Assembly: GCA_964036295.1 (NCBI GenBank)
Contig: OZ038464.1
Coordinates: forward strand, 18,398,443-18,462,442
Direction: 5' to 3'
DNA: 64,000 nucleotides
Source of the DNA: Plumapathes pennacea
Taxonomy: Eukaryota > Cnidaria > Anthozoa > Antipatharia > Myriopathidae
The notes under the pieces were generated by a model that saw nothing but the letters and a program-made list of their open reading frames with translations, was not told the origin of the DNA and did not search any database. Of the stretch, positions 11,479-22,220 are shown one piece after another. A program made the position numbers and the translations under genes. The first letter of the stretch is position 1. Each line of letters opens with the position of its first letter.

Positions 11479-14400
11479 ATGGCTATTAACGTTGGTGGGT
11501 TAATCGCTATTCTGGTGTCCTACATTATTCTCATGATCGTTGGGATTTATGCGGGAAGAAAGCGCGGGAAAGGAGTGGACGAGATGTTATTGGCTGGACG
11601 TAAACTAGGGGGATTCATTGGGTTGTGTACCATGACAGGTAAGACGTAACGAAGATACGACGTAGAGACAGAATATTAACAGCAACCTCGTTCCCAGGAC
11701 CTTTTCCTTTTGTTTTGAATGGCCATTCAAAACAAAAGGAAAAGGCCCTGGGAACGAGGTTGGGTTAACAGCATCATGTAAAACACTCAATAACGAAAAA
11801 AAGAAATCTTATGGAGCTGACAAGCCGTCAAAGAAGGAAAGTGATGGGCTTACTTTGCTTCTGAATGTACCTATTGTGGAGAGAAGTATATTTTATAAAT
11901 GGTAATGTTTTTTCTTTTTAGCAACGTGGGTCGGTGGTGGTTACGTCAGTGGATCAGCTGAGGCTGTGTTTAAACCTGACGGTGGACTTATCTACGCTTT
12001 CTCCATGTGGTCTGGCCCTCTATCTTTGCTTTTAAGTAAGTCGCATCCTATTGGTTCCTATCGATCAAGTGACCCCCCTCCCCTCCCACCCACCCACTGT
12101 TATGGGCAAATTCTATTCGATATGAGGACTATAAAGGTGAAGTAATACGGGCAACAGTTTCAGTGCAACATTGTTGCGTTGCAAGTTGCACCGTAATGTT
12201 GCGCGTATTACCACCGTGTTGCAAGTTGCAGCAACATTACGGTGCAACTTGCAACGCAACATTGTTGCACGACAAGTTGCACTGAAAATGTTGCCCGTAT
12301 TACCGCACCTTAAGTTAAAGTTGTGCAATTAGATAACTGACCCTTCTCTGTCTTACTTCAGACGCGTGGCTCTTCGTGGGGAAAATGCGCGAGAAGAAAC
12401 ACTACACAATGTTGGACCCATTCCAAGAGAGATACGGCAGCCGAATGACGGGACTGCTCTTCCTTCCCGCCGCCTTCAGCGACATTTTCTGGGCAGCGTC
12501 CATCTTTTACGCGCTTGGTACCACTTTCAGCGTCGTAGTTGGTCTCAGCAACGAGGTCTCCGTCATCGTGTCCGCGGGCGTGACCGTTGTGTATTCGTTT
12601 TTCGGGGGACTCTATTCTGTGGCATACACGGACATTGTCCAGCTGGCGTTCATGTTTTTTGGTTTGGTAAGTACTGTACGCCTGAAGGCCAATGCCACGC
12701 CAAAACTATATTATTCCAAATGTAATATCTAGCTTTGCAGAAATGCGAGCGCAACTTTGAGATTAAACTGGACACTTTCGAAGTTACGAAGACGCGTTAC
12801 GAAGTTACGAAGACGAGTTACGACAACGTCCCGTTGGATTCTACGCATCATTCTAAATCAGTGATGCTCTGGATCCCATCTTTAAGTCAATATTTACTGG
12901 CCAAAAGAGTGTTTGTGGCTTACTGCATCTTTTGTCAGACAGGAACCCAGAATGATCTGGATGCATTTTCAGAAACATGGATTTCGATAATACTTCTAAC
13001 CGCTGCAATCTAAAGAAAATTAACAAGAAGCTTCTTGAAACGTCAGACTAACATTTCCAGGTGATAACTTGGAAATCGGGCGCGTCTTTCAGGAGATATT
13101 CCCTTTCAAACTGCATCGAAAGCAAGTTTTCATATAAACAAGTTGATGAAATAGCAAAATTTCAAGGCCAATTCGATAATGCTCACTTGAACGCAAAAAA
13201 AAAAAAAAACAAAAAAAAAAAAAAAACCACAATAATACGAAATTACTTATTGACTTCTCTTTTAAAGCCATATGATAACTAACTGCTTATAATTTTCCCG
13301 GAAACAAACAGAAGGAAAGGCCACCTCGGCGTTTTTCAGCCATTTTTCTTATTGTTTGACGCGCACTTTGGCTCATTAACTTTCAAATTTAGCGCCGGCG
13401 GCCCGAAAAGTTCCCGGTTGTGTCGCTCAATTCGGGGACGGCGGGTTCACGGAAGATAGCCGAACAAGCACGACGAAATCCCGGTTATTTTACACTTAAA
13501 CTGACAAATAATTCTGCACCTTAGATAAGAAAGACAATCAGACTTCGATTGACCAAAGCATTTTCAGTGGTGGCCATTGTCACAATTTTGACATTTGGAA
13601 AATAGGCTGCAGCTTGCCCAACCGTGGCTTACATAAGACGTGAACAGACCCATTTATACGAGTACGGCTTACACACGACGCGAACTGCTCGTATGAATGG
13701 TTCGCGGTTTCACGTCCAAGGTAAGTCGCGGTTTAGATAAGAACAGCTCAAAACCACTTGGCTTGTGTAAGCCGTGGATTTCGTGACATTTATACGAGGT
13801 GTTCACGTCTTATGTAAGCTGTGGCCTATGTAAGCCGCGGCTTATTTTTGCTTGTATATAAACGGCCTTAAGACTTCAAAGATTTCCAGTACATTTGCTT
13901 ATATCCGCAGTGGATAAGCTTCCCATTCGCTATCACCAACCCGGCAGTGGGCAACATTGTGGAGAATTCCGACAAATGGGTTTGGAACGTGAGCAACGAA
14001 AACTTGATTACCTGGGTCGACCTGGGACTGATGGCGGTAAGGAACTTCCCCTCTTCTGGTTGTTGTGGTAACTAATAGTGGTAGTCGGTGGTGTCGGTGG
14101 TGTTGGTAGTGGTACAATAGTATCAATGGTACGCTACGCGGTACCCGAGACATTAATAGAGAGTTAATCAAGAGAGCCAAGTGTTCATTATAAACATTAT
14201 TTCCACAGGTTCTTGGCTCCATTCCCTGGCAGGAGTATTATCAACGCGTCCTGGCATGCAGCACTACCAAGGAAGCCAAGATATTGACCGTTGCCGCAGC
14301 AGGAATCGGCTATTTTTTTGCTGTTCCCTCGTTGTTGCTCGGCGCCGCTGGGGCGTGCACTGGTAATGCACCAGTCAATTGTAACCCCCCCCCCCCCACC

Positions 14401-16306
14401 TCGGGGAATGGTGGGGCAATGTGGGGCATCTTTTCCTATTTGAAAGGTGTTTAAGCCCGAAGGGGTGGGGGATTTTCTCTTCATGATTCCCAACCTGCGG
14501 AGGTGGGGCTCAAGGTGGGAGATTTGACCAAAAATATGATGCAATGCGGCCTCGTCCAGTTCGACCACGCGGTTCGTTCGTGAGAGAAGTTTTCTGTGCA
14601 AAGCCTCTTTTGTAAAATGTTGCCAAATTTTGGCCCCACAATGTGGGGGATTTGTCAGCACATTATGTCCAATGGGGTGGGGGAATAGTCGATTATTCAA
14701 CAAAGAAAATCCATGTCCCCACCATTCCCCGAGGTGAGGGGGGTGGGGGTTACAATTGACTGGTGCATAAGTTGTAAACCTATCACTGTCATGTTTTTAA
14801 CATAATCTCTGCTCGACAACAATGTGAACACTGCTGTATACTGAATATACTCATCGAGAGCTTTCACTTAAGTGGTCACAGCTTTTGCCTGCTCCAAAAG
14901 GTGTGACCACTCAAATAAAGCTTTCAATGAGTACACTCCCATCAGCAGTGTTCTCGCCGTTCAATGATTTGTTTGTTTGTTTTCTTTTGTTTTCTTTTGT
15001 TTTCGTTTTTTTTTTCTTTTTTGTTTGTTTTTTTTTTTTAGTTATTTTATTTCAAGTTTAATTACGTAATAAAATACACCACGTTTTCACGCCGTTCATG
15101 GCAGTCTCCTCACTCGATGTTCGTTCCGTACAGATTGGTCCAAAACGTCGTATGATCAGCCTAGTGTAAACGGGACACTGGTTCCGATAGAAAACTCGCT
15201 GGCCCTCCCCATGGCTCTCCAGTACCTGACTCCCACCGTGGTCTCGTTCATCGGTCTGGGAGCCGTGTCAGCCGCCGTCATGTCGTCATCAGATTCTATT
15301 CTGATTTCTAGCAGCAGCATGTTCGCGCACAACGTGTACAAGCTGGCGTTAAGACCAAAGGTAAAATCCCTTCCCTATCACAAGTGTTGAAACTAGAGTG
15401 GGCGCGTTCGTTTGGAATTATTTGTTTGGCAATTGAAAATCTGTCTATTCCGAAATGTATTCTTAAATAGATAGTGCCAAACGAACGCGCCCAAAATGTG
15501 CGCCCGGAAGTCATCTTCACCTGGACAACATACTTATCGTACACTATTGTGACAATCATCAGCAATCTCTAACATGTCAGTCTCTAACGACACTGCTGTA
15601 TACTACGTCTTGGTTGTGACAGCCATCGTAATACGGAACACCCGCGGGGTTATAGGACGTCATCATGACGTAAACGTGGATTTTACATGACATTACCGTA
15701 ATATATCGTAAAGCATGTAAAACGTAAATTATCGTGACGCCTATCTACATTGTCATATCTTGCTAACACTCCAATTAATCCGTTGGTTTGTTTTCCCTAC
15801 CTTAGGCCTCAGAGAGGGAGTTGGTGTGGGTTATCCGAGTCACTGTGTTGGTGATTGGTGTTGTTTCAGTCGTTGTGGCTTTGGCCGTTAAGTCCGTCAT
15901 CTTTCTTCTCATCTTGTGCATGGATCTCGTGTATGTGATCGTCTTCCCCCAGCTCTGCTGTGTTCTGTTCTGTAAGCACTCCAATACGTACGGTGCGGCA
16001 GTCGGGTACGTAGTCTCTCTCATCCTGCGCCTCACTGCAGGGGACCCATTCTTGGGAATACCATCTCTAGTGAAGTACCCCTATTTTAATGCTGATACCC
16101 AGCAACAGCTCTTCCCGTATCGTACGCTGGCAATGATCATCGGCATGGCACTGACCTTGGCGGTGTCTTTACTCACCAAGTATCTGTTCGAGAATGAAAT
16201 CATCCCGCTTAAGATGGATATCTTTCGTTGCTTCCGGGATTCAAAGTCCAGTGAGGTTCCGAAGAACAAAGACAGTGATGCACTCATGTTTGAGTCTACT
16301 TTGTGA
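11479..16306 (+). CDS. SLC5A7: High-affinity choline transporter, SLC5A7 (CHT1) family, copy 1, intact
   Basis: Exons 11479-11638, 11922-12035, 12362-12666, 13911-14036, 14209-14362, 15134-15360 and 15806-16306 join in frame to 528 residues (human CHT1 has 580). It starts MAINVGGLIAILVSY, and the start codon lies directly at a splice acceptor. Sodium:solute symporter signatures in order are TATWVGGGYVSGSAEAVF, YTMLDPFQERYGSRM with FWAASIFYALG, GGLYSVAYTDIVQL, GSIPWQEYYQRVL, LGAVSAAVMSSSDSILISS with MFAHNVYKL, and FPQLCCVLF with NTYGAAVGYV. These follow human CHT1 block by block. The family couples sodium entry to choline uptake, classically for acetylcholine synthesis at the plasma membrane; substrate preference in cnidarians is not settled by sequence alone. 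The C-terminal tail is shorter than in vertebrates. Several introns carry small inverted-repeat elements. Confidence 0.92.
11676..11773. mobile_element. 80-bp near-perfect palindrome with flanking direct repeat
   Basis: 11683-11762 folds into two 40-bp arms with no loop and one mismatch (AACCTCGTTCCC...GGGAACGAGGTT, centre TGGCCA). TTAACAGC occurs on both sides (11676 and 11765), which looks like a target-site duplication of about 8-9 bp. It lies in intron 1 of the choline transporter. Confidence 0.8.
12134..12312. mobile_element. TTGCAAC-rich inverted-repeat element
   Basis: It begins AAGGTGAAGTAATACGGGCA and ends with the reverse complement of AAGGTGCGGTAATACGGGCA. The interior repeats GCAACATTGTTGC and GCAACTTGCAA. 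About 179 bp, non-coding, in intron 2 of the choline transporter. Confidence 0.85.
13195..13227. repeat. A-rich homopolymer tract
   Basis: Two A runs are separated by a single C in intron 3 of the choline transporter. The open frames with poly-Lys or poly-Phe here are artefacts. Confidence 0.8.
13603..13872. repeat. TAAGCCG-rich imperfect repeat
   Basis: Repeated TAAGCCGYGG / CCRCGGCTTA, ACGTGAACA and CGTATAAA-like words occur in both orientations up to the edge of exon 4 (13911). It looks like an old inverted-repeat element. Boundaries are approximate. Confidence 0.5.
14366..14768. mobile_element. 403-bp element with about 52-bp terminal inverted repeats
   Basis: It starts ATGCACCAGTCAATTGTAAC followed by a C run and CACCTCGGGGAATGGTGGGG, and ends with the matching reverse complement. 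There is no transposase. The left terminus begins at position +4 of the intron after exon 5 (exon ends 14362), so the element supplies part of the 5' splice site. Confidence 0.85.
14820..14962. mobile_element. GTGACCACTC-type inverted-repeat element
   Basis: GTGAACACTGCTGTA...GAGAGCTTTCACTTAAGTGG TCACAGC on one side and AAAGGTGTGACCACTCAAAT...GAGTACACTC...AGCAGTGTTC on the other form inverted halves. Family members, many partial, occur at about 20405, 22785, 23265, 25060, 35155, 53235 and 61015, and at the unit B equivalents. Confidence 0.7.
15399..15493. mobile_element. 95-bp element with GGGCGCGTTCGTTTGG termini
   Basis: TGGGCGCGTTCGTTTGG at the left and CCAAACGAACGCGCCCA at the right are perfect reverse complements. 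It lies in intron 6 of the intact choline transporter. Copy 2 has no equivalent in its intron 6, so it inserted after the copies separated. Confidence 0.85.
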
Positions 16307-18662
16307 TTTAGATCATGGACATTTACATTTACGTTTTCACACTGGACATTTAGTGAGTTAGGGTTCAAACTAAGCTAAGGTTACGTCTTCGGACAGTTAG
16401 GTTTATTGCACAAACTTCGGTAATGACAGCAAGTAAATAGTTTCTGTACCTCGTGTAACGCAAGTAAATCGTCGAATTTCTCCAATATATTTTTACTTAT
16501 AATAAGTTGTAAACATTCAAGGAAAAAAAAGGTAAAAATTGCACCTCTAGTTAATCAAAAATGTAATTCTCCGATCACCACTTCTAAAGTTGTTAGACAT
16601 TGCGTTATATCATAGAGTAAACTGAGAAATTTTGTTATATGTGTGGAAGTCGCGTCAGACTATGGGTAGACAGGCGTTTGCCATTGATAGTGGAGACCTT
16701 GGAACAAAGCTTAGGGTTAGTTTTATTGTGTGGGAAGCGAAAAGGAGACTTAAACCAGAAGATTATTTGCGTTGAAGTCCCCACAATACATAAAAAAGTC
16801 CGTGTGTATAGTGCTTGTGTGTAAACGACTTACGCCTGATAGTTTCAGCATCATTACTCAAAACTCGGGTCGTGTATGTGGAAATGACCTGGGAGTGACA
16901 AGTCTTTTTTATTTAACCTCAAATAAACCACACTGTTTGTATGTGTGTGTGTGTGTGGCCCCTCTTTGGCTTCTAAAACAAGGGTTCCTCTGATGACAGA
17001 TTCCGTCGCATATGAGACACCCAACTCCGATGCAAATATTCGGACTATTTGATAATGCAAGGCCGACCAAAAAAACTTTTCTTAGTAAAAACGTTGCAGA
17101 ATACCGGGATGTTTATATTATATCAAAGTTTAGAGAATCAAACTAACGACTAAGTATATTTATTTCAAGTCAACGGCTTTAGGCCAAGTTTAGTTCCACT
17201 GAATTAATTTACCGCACTAAATCGATTTGCGCTCCGTAGTCGTCCACACAGAACTTTGCGCCAGTCGACTTTAAACAGGTTTGCTCGGCTCGACAGGTGC
17301 AGACTTTAAGCCATCTTGATCTTCTCAACTGTTATAGAATCAAAGCAGCAAGGCAGCTGTAAGCTCGCGAATTTGTAAAAAGTACTTTTGCGGGAGTAGG
17401 TGTTTAATAGAACTGGTTGAAGGCCACACTGTAAAATTTGCTCAATTTTAAGTATGTGGATGTTCGCATCCGTTTCCGCGGGCCTCCACTTTCGCTGAAC
17501 CGCATATTCGATTTAGTCTCAGTTTTAAAAACCCTCATTTACAAGGCGGCAGTGGGTGAAAATTGTAAAACTTACTGTGGCGCTCGAAATGGGAGAATTT
17601 AAAATTCTTCACTGCCGAATCTTTGAACCGGAACGAGACCGTCCGAAGTCGCAAAGAAAAAAGTCTATCCGTGACTTCATTACTCATATCATGCACAGCT
17701 TATATTCGACATCTACATATTCATCAGAGGTCTACATATTCATCAGAGGACATGATACCCCAGCCTGGGCTGCATCCAAACTAAATACGTTCGTAAAGAA
17801 AACATGCCTTTCTTCTTTTGGCTGAGTTTCAAGTTCAATAAATTTAAGTGAAATCTGATACGCTTGTTGACATGTACTTGCGGTTTTGGTCAAATTTATT
17901 TTCGAATTCTTCTTCTTCCAGTTGTGTACCGTATTTCTCATTGCTGGCGAAAATTAAGCGAAGCAAAGCAAATATAATCAAACGATAAAAATATTTCGAC
18001 AAGCTGAAGTCGCTCCGGGCTGTCACGGGTCTTTCAACTTTGACTTACGCACGTCAAACAACCCGCGAGAATTTACCAAAACCTCTGTGATAATGGTTCT
18101 GAAATGCAACAGATCTACTGTCAATTCAGGAATACAATGATAACAATCAAAATAACTCCAGAAAACATCTTCCTATCTCTTCATTTCTTCATGCGTATTC
18201 GCTGATACCCAAATTTGGAAGTCAATTATTGACACAGCATGACGGACTGACTGATTGACGCAGTCTTGACTGCAATAGGGTCGTGCTTCCCACTTCGTGG
18301 GATGCCGACCTTAAAAATGCCACCGCAAAAACTACTTCGACAACCGCGTTGTCGATTTCGTTGGGTTGTCCGTAATTCGATACTGCCCAAATTGGGAACA
18401 GAACGACTTCCATATTTGGAATCCATTGTTGACACCACCTGGACATGGGACACAGAACACATTCCAGGCGGACTAATCACATAAAGCTGCGCTTTTCACC
18501 ACGAGCTTAAAAAACGACTTTGATTCCTAAAGCAAAGAAAGTGGCTTTTTGAATGCCAGAAAGTGCTTGGTTTTCCGCCATCAGGGTCGTCAGTTTTTAT
18601 CCAAATAGTTAAGTTAATATCCTCAAGTCAAGTTAAGGTTGATCCCTGTTGTTTGTTTTCAG
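16307..18662. other. Spacer between the two choline transporter copies
   Basis: No exon with splice sites and family similarity was found. There is a short TG run near 16941-16960 and a short tandem (CATATTCATCAGAGG, twice) at about 17716-17750. The final 45 bp are homologous to the upstream edge of transporter copy 1. Confidence 0.5.
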
Positions 18663-19072
18663 ATGGCTATTAACGTTGGTGGGTTAATCGCTATTCTGGT
18701 GTCCTACATTCTTCTCATGATTGTTGGGATTTATGCGGGTACAAAGCGCGGGAAAGGAGTGGACGAGATGTTATTGGCTGGACGTAAACTAGGGGGATTC
18801 ATTGGGTTGTGTACTATGACAGGTAAGCTTGAATTTTTGTTGAATATGCACTAAGCCGAGAGGGAGAGAGGGAAAGAGATGAAGAAAAGGAATGAAACCA
18901 TCTTTTTATTTTTTGTAAAATGAGAAGAATATTATTTTGATTTTCCTTTTCTTTTTAGCAACGTGGGTAAGTGGTGGTTACGTCAGTGGATCAGCTGAGG
19001 CTGTGTTTAAACCTGACGGTGGACTTATCTACGCTTTCTCCATGTGGTCTGGCCCGCTGGCTCTGCTTTTAA
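18663..19072 (+). pseudogene. Choline transporter copy 2, exons 1-2 only
   Basis: Exons 18663-18822 and 18959-19072 correspond exactly in length (160 and 114 bp) and splice phase to exons 1-2 of the intact SLC5A7-like gene. They encode MAINVGGLIAILVSY...GIYAGTKRGKGVDEML and TATWVSGGYVSGSAEAVF. The reading frame is open with intact donors, and copy-specific changes (I to L, R to T, G to S) are few. No exon 3-5 follows: about 150 bp beyond exon 2 the sequence enters duplicated unit A. The next transporter exon is exon 6 at 35302. Exon 2 to exon 6 would be phase-compatible (about 334 residues in total), but that protein would lack the transmembrane segments of exons 3-5. Confidence 0.75.
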
Positions 19073-19606
19073 GTAAGTCGCATCCTATTGGTTCCTATAT
19101 GTTCCGTTGTTCTTCTCCCATACTTCAGTCCATTGTTTTCCTCCCAAATCATAATCCGCTATTATGCTTGGTTTCACCAATGTGTTTGCGTTATTCGTGA
19201 TAACCGATCTTATAGACTTAGAGTCTTTAGCAGGCTGGCACCCAAAACCGCGGGCTTGTATAAACAGGGCCTTAGGTTCATACTATAACTTTAACACTAC
19301 GCGCGTCCTGATTGGCTAAATAACCGTGTAAGATGTCGATGAGAGTTACACGCCGACGTGATACGTAATGTATTGACGGCTTTGTGCTTTCCCTACGCTG
19401 TTCTCGTGTTCTCTCAATTTCCCGCGTGTTTAGATGAGGCTATATTACACGGGAATGCGTTATATATTTTTTAAAACAACACAATCAACTCCCTCTGAGA
19501 CGGACACCCGCGGGACCAGCTCCAACTGTCCGTTATTAGAGAGGTGTCCGTCTTAAAGAGAGTTTAGTTAGAGTAAATGACAGGGACCGTTCCTACTAGG
19601 TGTCCG

Positions 19607-19814
19607 TTAACCCTTTCGCTCCCAAGTTCAAAATGCAGACTCTCCCAGCCTTTTAAGAGGAAAACATATGAGTGATGTATTGAGAATTGATAGTTTAATC
19701 AGCTATCATCTGAGCAAGGTATCAAAAGCCAAGTTCTCCTTACTGTATGATATATTTGTGCTGCAAAACTGAGGGAGAAAATTGAACTTGATCACTTGGG
19801 AGTGAAAGGGTTAA
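19607..19814. mobile_element. CCCTTTC-CTCCCAAG inverted-repeat element (unit A copy)
   Basis: It starts TTAACCCTTTCGCTCCCAAG and ends CTTGGGAGTGAAAGGGTTAA, nearly perfect reverse complements, about 208 bp, non-coding. Related copies: 22362-22530 (partial), 30978-31165, 36755-36925, 37035-37215, 37683-37891, 40300-40465 (partial), 48823-49010 and 63606-63808. Confidence 0.85.
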
Positions 19815-20773
19815 AAGAGGGTGTTGACTGTAAGACGTTTTAATTATATGCAGTTGATTTGTTTCTCACGTTAATCAATCGCACTGGACGTGGCGCGTTG
19901 AGCCTATGAATGTGCTTTTTTCTAAATAAATTCTTGTTATTCAAATTTGAAAAGTACGGATGTTTGATACCAGATGCCCCCCCTCCCCTCCCCCCTCTTT
20001 TTTTCCCCCTGATAAAGTAGAAAAAGCTCAAGATTGTGTGGAGGAACCCGCGGACTACTGGTGTTGCATGATAGTGAAAGTTATTGGGAAACTAAGGTTT
20101 ACATAGGTTTTAATGATGTTTCTGACTGACCTCTTTATTTTATTTTTTTATGTCATGTCGGTTTGATTATACTGAGGTCTACAAGCGTCGGTCTCTGTTG
20201 GCAAAAATCCCGCGAGACCAAAAAAGGATCCTTTATAAATTATTAAAAAGGTGTGTGATTTGTCTATTCAGTCCGCCTGTTTTGCGCCGGTGGTGAATAC
20301 AACGGGTGTGCAAGGTATGTGTTACCTCACATATATCTTTCAGGCAATTATTTGGAGTAGTTAAATTAATGCATTTACTGCGCACCAAATTCCCAGGTTC
20401 GACCTGCCAATCCGGCAAAGGTGTGACCACTCGAGTGAAAGCTCTCAAAGAGCACTGTACATTCTAATTGTAGTGTCGTCTCTTTTGTTTAGTACATTTT
20501 TAGTTTAATTTAGGCTGGGAAAGGTTAAAAAAAACCTGCCATTGCCGGACAGCTAAGCGTCAGACTCACATGGTCTGACTTGGGTTGGTTGGGAGGTATT
20601 TGAAAGCTTCTATCTTTTCCCTCGTTCTACAAAACACTCTGAAATCTGTGACAAAAGTAGTGGTTCCAACTGATGTGAAAACCATCGCCAGAGCGGAGAG
20701 TATATTTATTAGACTAAAACATTTATATCCTATTCCGCAAGTGAAACTTTTATTTAGTTCTCAAAAAGTCTCG

Positions 20774-20910
20774 CCACATGCTAGCCTGAGAAAACAGACG
20801 TCTCTCATCGCGCGCTCGATCCAAACCGAACACACTCGGTTCTCGAGTGTGTTCGGTTTGGATCGAGCGCGCGATGAGAGACGTCTGTTTTCTCAGGCTA
20901 GCCACATGCT
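20774..20910. mobile_element. 121-bp perfect palindrome inserted only in unit A
   Basis: 20781-20901 has 58-bp arms and a 5-nt loop (CTAGCCTGAGAAAACAGACG... to ...CGTCTGTTTTCTCAGGCTAG). CCACATG(CT) flanks it on both sides (20774 and 20902). Unit B has the uninterrupted site TCACATGCTAAACG near 38836. This shows a recent insertion with a 7-9 bp target duplication. Confidence 0.92.
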
Positions 20911-21200
20911 AAACGAGAACAATGCCAGTCCTTGTGAAATGTACCGGTGGACACAACGCCCACATTGTATTAACCCACCCAAGTGACAGTCCGGCCGGCC
21001 ATAGCAGTTGTGCCTCGTTTTGTATCGCCCAAAGCTTACTGCAGTTAGCTGAACATTTTAAGTTGGCATCTAGCCGGTATTTGCATTCTCTTTTCAACGA
21101 TAAATATACTGCTCAGCAACACAACAGGCGAATTTGATACAAAACCCAGACTTCCTATCAGTATTCAAATTGTTCCCTTCGTCACCAAAGATTTCATTTA

Positions 21201-21885
21201 TATTAAAATAAGATACTATCCCGGGGGGAGAGGGTGGGTAGGGAAGGTAAGCGCGCGGAGGCCTGTGCCCAAACGTGTCTGAGTCATGGATAGAAGTACT
21301 TACCCTATGCCACTTACCCTATTTCAAGCCAAAATTTCATGATTTTCTATACCCTATTTCAGACCTGACTCCAAAACACATACCCTATTTTAGACCTAGG
21401 CCCGGTTTTTCAAAGCACGATTAGGATAATCCTGGATTAAAGTTTTATGTCTATGCCTGAAAATGCGAAGATTTTGTCCACAAAAACTTCCTTTATGCGT
21501 TTTTAAGCTGGAACAAGCTTTTTAATCCATCTTCGAACAAAACTCTGCAGTTTATTGGCAGCGAAGTTGAAAGAAAGAATTTCGTTAATCCTGGATTAGC
21601 TTTAATCGGCTTTCAAAAAACCGGGCCCTGACCTCAAAATGTATACCTTATTTCAGAGATTGTTTTCTGTTGCAACGATTTCCGCCCTGTGGTTTCTTCC
21701 ATTTGCCGTGCGATGTGCGCGGGGACATGCACATTTCTGTTAAAATCATACCCTATCACAGACCAAAAAGACAAAATCGATACCCTATTTAAGACCAAAA
21801 AGGCAAAATCTATACTCTATATTTCAGACTAAAAATGCTTGAAAACGAAACCTATTGGGGCGGCACATATCCCCCCCTCCCCTTC
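21201..21885. repeat. TACCCTATTTCAGACC element with a nested inverted-repeat element (unit A)
   Basis: It starts TATTAAAATAAGATACTATC followed by CCGGGGGG and ends near GGGGCGGCAC and a C run. The interior has many imperfect copies of TACCCTATTTCAGACC. The GGCCCGG element (21399-21628) is nested within. Other copies: 34511-35122 (truncated at its right end) and 39139-39815. Confidence 0.8.
21399..21628. mobile_element. GGCCCGG-type inverted-repeat element
   Basis: It begins GGCCCGGTTTTTCAAAGCAC and GATTAGGATAATCC, and ends TAATCGGCTTTCAAAAAACC and GGGCCC. About 230 bp with imperfect termini and no coding capacity. Five copies lie in this window. Confidence 0.85.
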
Positions 21886-22220
21886 CCAGGGAACACACTG
21901 TCTATAAGATTCCGGTTTTTGATTGTGTTTGAATGGTCATACTGTCTGTGAATCCTGCAATTCAGTTGTTTTATCATGCATCACTCAACAAACACAATAC
22001 TCTGAATTGAGATTTATGACTAAAATTTGCGTATCAATGCACACGGAACAAGAAGTATTATTCCCCCAGACATTAGTGCGTCTGTTCAGTTGTGTTTGTT
22101 CAGCATGCAGAGCGAAACAACTGTATTGCAGGATTCATTGACACTGTCTTGATTCACCTCGTATAGTCAGTGGAGCTAGCGAGCTTTGCACTTAAACCGC
22201 GTCGAGATTCCTCAGGAAAA

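Larger units (their letters stand above)
19215..22220. other. Repeat-rich spacer at the start of unit A
   Basis: No gene is supported. It contains a 208-bp inverted-repeat element (19607-19814), a C/T-rich run near 19977-20008, a partial GTGACCACTC element (about 20405-20475), a perfect palindrome (20781-20901) and a nested repeat (21201-21885). Short open frames here are not conserved against unit B. Confidence 0.55.

Noticed and set aside
14197-14703. 168-codon minus-strand frame
   Set aside because: It covers choline transporter exon 5 and a TIR element in the antisense direction, with no motif.
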